From contig CALISV010000034.1 of assembly GCA_938041615.1 (NCBI GenBank), positions 1 through 7,320 on the forward strand: 7,320 bases of DNA, written 5' to 3'. The notes under the pieces were generated by a model, which did no database searches, was not told the origin of the DNA, and worked only from the letters and a program-made list of their open reading frames with translations. The stretch is from an uncultured Campylobacter sp. Its GTDB lineage: Bacteria > Campylobacterota > Campylobacteria > Campylobacterales > Campylobacteraceae. Shown one piece after another: positions 5,467-7,320 of this stretch (position 1 is the stretch's first letter; the number at the start of each line of letters is the position of its first letter). A program made the translations under genes and the position numbers.

Positions 5467-7320
5467 GCGAAACAAAAGAACTGATCGTGGAGATCGGCGT
5501 CGAGGAGCTGCCGGCGATCCCGTTTTTAAAAGAGTGCGGCAATGTCGCGGCAAAGTGGCGCGAGACGCTAGCGCAAAACGGCCTGGACAGCGAGTGCGAG
5601 TTTTACTACACGCCGCGCAGGATCGCGTTTTACCACCCGAAATTTGCGGTACGTCAGGAGGACGGATTTAGCGAGTTTATCGGCGCGCCCAGACAAGTCG
5701 CGCAAAAAGACGGCGCATGGACGCCTGCCGCACTAAGCTTTGCTAAAAAATGCGGTATCGCAGAGTCCGAGCTCAAATTTGAAACCGTCGGTGGCAAAGA
5801 GGTGCTCTACTACAAAAAGCCAGTCGCGGGCAAGCCTAGCTCTGAGCTTTTGGGTGATATGATCGAGAAGTTTTTGCTCGGCTTAAATTTTGGCAAATCT
5901 ATGCGCTGGGGCGAAGGTAAATTTGAGTTTATCCGCCCAGTACGCTCGTTTTTGTGTTTGCTTGGAGACGAGGTCGTTAAATTTAACAAATTTGACGTGG
6001 AAAGCGGCGACAGTATTTTCATGCACAGAAGCGTAAGCTACGATAAATTTACCGTCAAAAACGCGAAAGATTATTTCGCCGCGATGCCTAAAATCGGCGT
6101 AATCCTCGATCAAAACGCGCGCCGAGAGAAAATTTTGAGCGAATTTAAACAAATCGAAGCCAAAAACGGCGTAACGGTCGAGGTGGACGAGGCGCTGCTA
6201 GACGAAGTCGTAGCGATCACAGAGCATCCGACCGCGCTGCTGGGCGGCTTTGAGCGAGAGTTTTTGGAGGTGCCTAGCGAGGTCATCATCACCTCGATGA
6301 AGGAAAATCAGAGGTATTTTCCCGTTTTTGAGGGCGGCAAGCTTGCTAATCGCTTCGTGGTCGTCAGCAATGCCATCTCGCCAGAGCCGGCGCTCATCGT
6401 AAAGGGCAACGAAAAAGTACTTCGCGCAAGGCTTAGCGACGCGATGTTTTTCTGGCGCAGCGACCTGGCGCATGAGTTTGGCCCAGAAAAGCTAAAAAAC
6501 ATCACCTATTTAAAGGAGCTTGGCAGCACATACGATAAAAGCGTGCGCGAGCTAGGCGTCGCAAAACGACTAGCTAAAATCTGCGCCGATCGCCTAAAAG
6601 CACGCGCGGGAGAGGGCTACGAGGCGCTGCTGGAGCGCGCCGTGATGCTGAGCAAGGCCGATCTAACCACGCAGATGGTGTATGAATTTACCGAGCTTCA
6701 GGGTGTTATGGGCGGCTACTACGCGGCGGCTAAGGGCGAAAACGAAAACGTCGTAACCGCGATCAAGGAGCAGTACTTGCCGAGCGGTGAGGCTAGCGCG
6801 CTACCTAGCACTATATTTAGCTCCGTCGTCGCGCTCGCGATCAAGCTCGAGACGTTAATCGGGCTCTTTAGCGCGGGTAAGATCCCAAGCGGCAACAAGG
6901 ACCCGTATGCGCTGCGCCGCGCGGCTAACGGCGTTATAAAGATAATCCAAAACGAAAATCTAAACCTTGATATCGCGGCGTTTTTGCGCGAGACGGCGGA
7001 GGGCTACGCTAAATTTGACGTCGAGGCGCTGATAGGATTTATATTTGATAGGCTTTATACATTTTTTGACGTGAACCCGTCCGTCGTAAAGGCTTGCCTG
7101 GCTAGCAAAAAGGGCGACGTACTCGCGCAGTGCGAGGCGATCGACGCTCTAGGCGCTATCTGCGCGGCAGATGACTTTAGGCAAAATTTCAGCACGTTTA
7201 AGCGCCTGGCAAATATCATAAAGGATGAAAATTTCGGCGCAGTAGATGAGGCGAAATTTGAAAATGAGAGCGAGAAAAAGCTAAACGACGCCTTTAAGGC
7301 CGCGGTAAAAGCAGGCGGCT
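5463..7320 (+). CDS. glyS: glycyl-tRNA synthetase beta subunit GlyS (3' end missing)
   Basis: GlyS is the large subunit of the bacterial alpha2beta2 glycyl-tRNA synthetase; it binds tRNA-Gly, while GlyQ (not in this window) carries the class II catalytic core. The frame is open for 619 codons to the window edge, against a usual total of about 660-690, so only the last part of the anticodon-binding domain is missing. Visible blocks are ELIVEIGVEELPA (6-18), YYTPRRIAFY (48-57), FIRPVRSFLCLLG (156-168), AITEHPTALLGGF (251-263), SMKENQRYFPVF (278-289), NEKVLRARLSDAMFFWRSD (316-334), SKADLTTQMVYEFTELQG (397-414), GNKDPYALRRAANG (477-490) and FRQNFSTFKRLANIIKDE (572-589, DALR-type anticodon-binding region). 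The start is supported by AAGGA 6 nt upstream and an ATGA overlap with the small membrane protein gene. No internal stop or frameshift is present. Confidence 0.97.
   Translation, partial: MSETKELIVEIGVEELPAIPFLKECGNVAAKWRETLAQNGLDSECEFYYTPRRIAFYHPKFAVRQEDGFSEFIGAPRQVAQKDGAWTPAALSFAKKCGIAESELKFETVGGKEVLYYKKPVAGKPSSELLGDMIEKFLLGLNFGKSMRWGEGKFEFIRPVRSFLCLLGDEVVKFNKFDVESGDSIFMHRSVSYDKFTVKNAKDYFAAMPKIGVILDQNARREKILSEFKQIEAKNGVTVEVDEALLDEVVAITEHPTALLGGFEREFLEVPSEVIITSMKENQRYFPVFEGGKLANRFVVVSNAISPEPALIVKGNEKVLRARLSDAMFFWRSDLAHEFGPEKLKNITYLKELGSTYDKSVRELGVAKRLAKICADRLKARAGEGYEALLERAVMLSKADLTTQMVYEFTELQGVMGGYYAAAKGENENVVTAIKEQYLPSGEASALPSTIFSSVVALAIKLETLIGLFSAGKIPSGNKDPYALRRAANGVIKIIQNENLNLDIAAFLRETAEGYAKFDVEALIGFIFDRLYTFFDVNPSVVKACLASKKGDVLAQCEAIDALGAICAADDFRQNFSTFKRLANIIKDENFGAVDEAKFENESEKKLNDAFKAAVKAGG

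Noticed and set aside
5810..6505. Several 60-91 codon minus-strand frames under glyS
   Set aside because: They overlap each other and the conserved GlyS frame, which is intact and recognisable throughout; none shows a ribosome-binding site plus a plausible protein.
1..7320. CTAG tetranucleotide avoidance or excess
   Set aside because: By hand there are about 29 CTAG sites, close to the number expected from composition, so there is no signal in either direction.
1..7320. Mobile element, CRISPR array, tRNA gene or phage remnant
   Set aside because: No direct-repeat array, terminal inverted repeats, transposase or integrase motif, or tRNA-like sequence was seen; nearly all bases are in conserved, densely packed genes.

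Overview
The window looks like chromosomal core DNA of a campylobacterium, most likely a Campylobacter of the higher-GC oral or gut group (C. rectus/showae/curvus/concisus-like). This is inferred from the LeuD/LeuB, Cca, TrmL and GlyS protein sequences, the gene order around cca, the dense packing with ATGA stop/start overlaps, GC in the mid-to-upper 40s by eye, and a very strong excess of the palindromic hexamer AAATTT. All genes lie on the + strand. No tRNA, rRNA, insertion sequence, CRISPR array or prophage gene was seen.

Layout. Positions 1-1498 hold the end of leuD (5' end outside the window) and complete leuB, two leucine-biosynthesis enzymes one base apart. Positions 1495-3348 hold three overlapping genes: an 81-aa TPR-like protein, a 167-aa protein with a CiaD-like C-terminus, and cca (CCA-adding enzyme). 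From memory, the last two match the C. jejuni order Cj0788 (ciaD)-Cj0789 (cca). Positions 3349-3537 are the only real gap. It is AT-rich and contains a 44-codon reading frame with a good ribosome-binding site, in the same frame as trmL and ending TAA directly against the trmL ATG. Positions 3538-5351 hold trmL (wobble ribose methyltransferase) and an exported endonuclease/exonuclease/phosphatase-fold enzyme with one, perhaps two, OB-like domains. Positions 5338-5466 hold a 42-aa single-span membrane protein, and 5463-7320 the first 619 codons of glyS, still open at the window edge.

Together the genes look like two blocks of co-transcribed genes: leuD-leuB-TPR-CiaD-like-cca, then (sORF)-trmL-nuclease-small membrane protein-glyS. 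Three genes in the window act on tRNA: Cca matures the 3' end, TrmL methylates position 34, and GlyS is part of glycyl-tRNA synthetase. No novel defence or mobile system was found. The points most worth a second look are the two small unannotated ORFs, the CiaD-like gene with its 35-nt overlap into cca, the exported nuclease, and the AAATTT bias.
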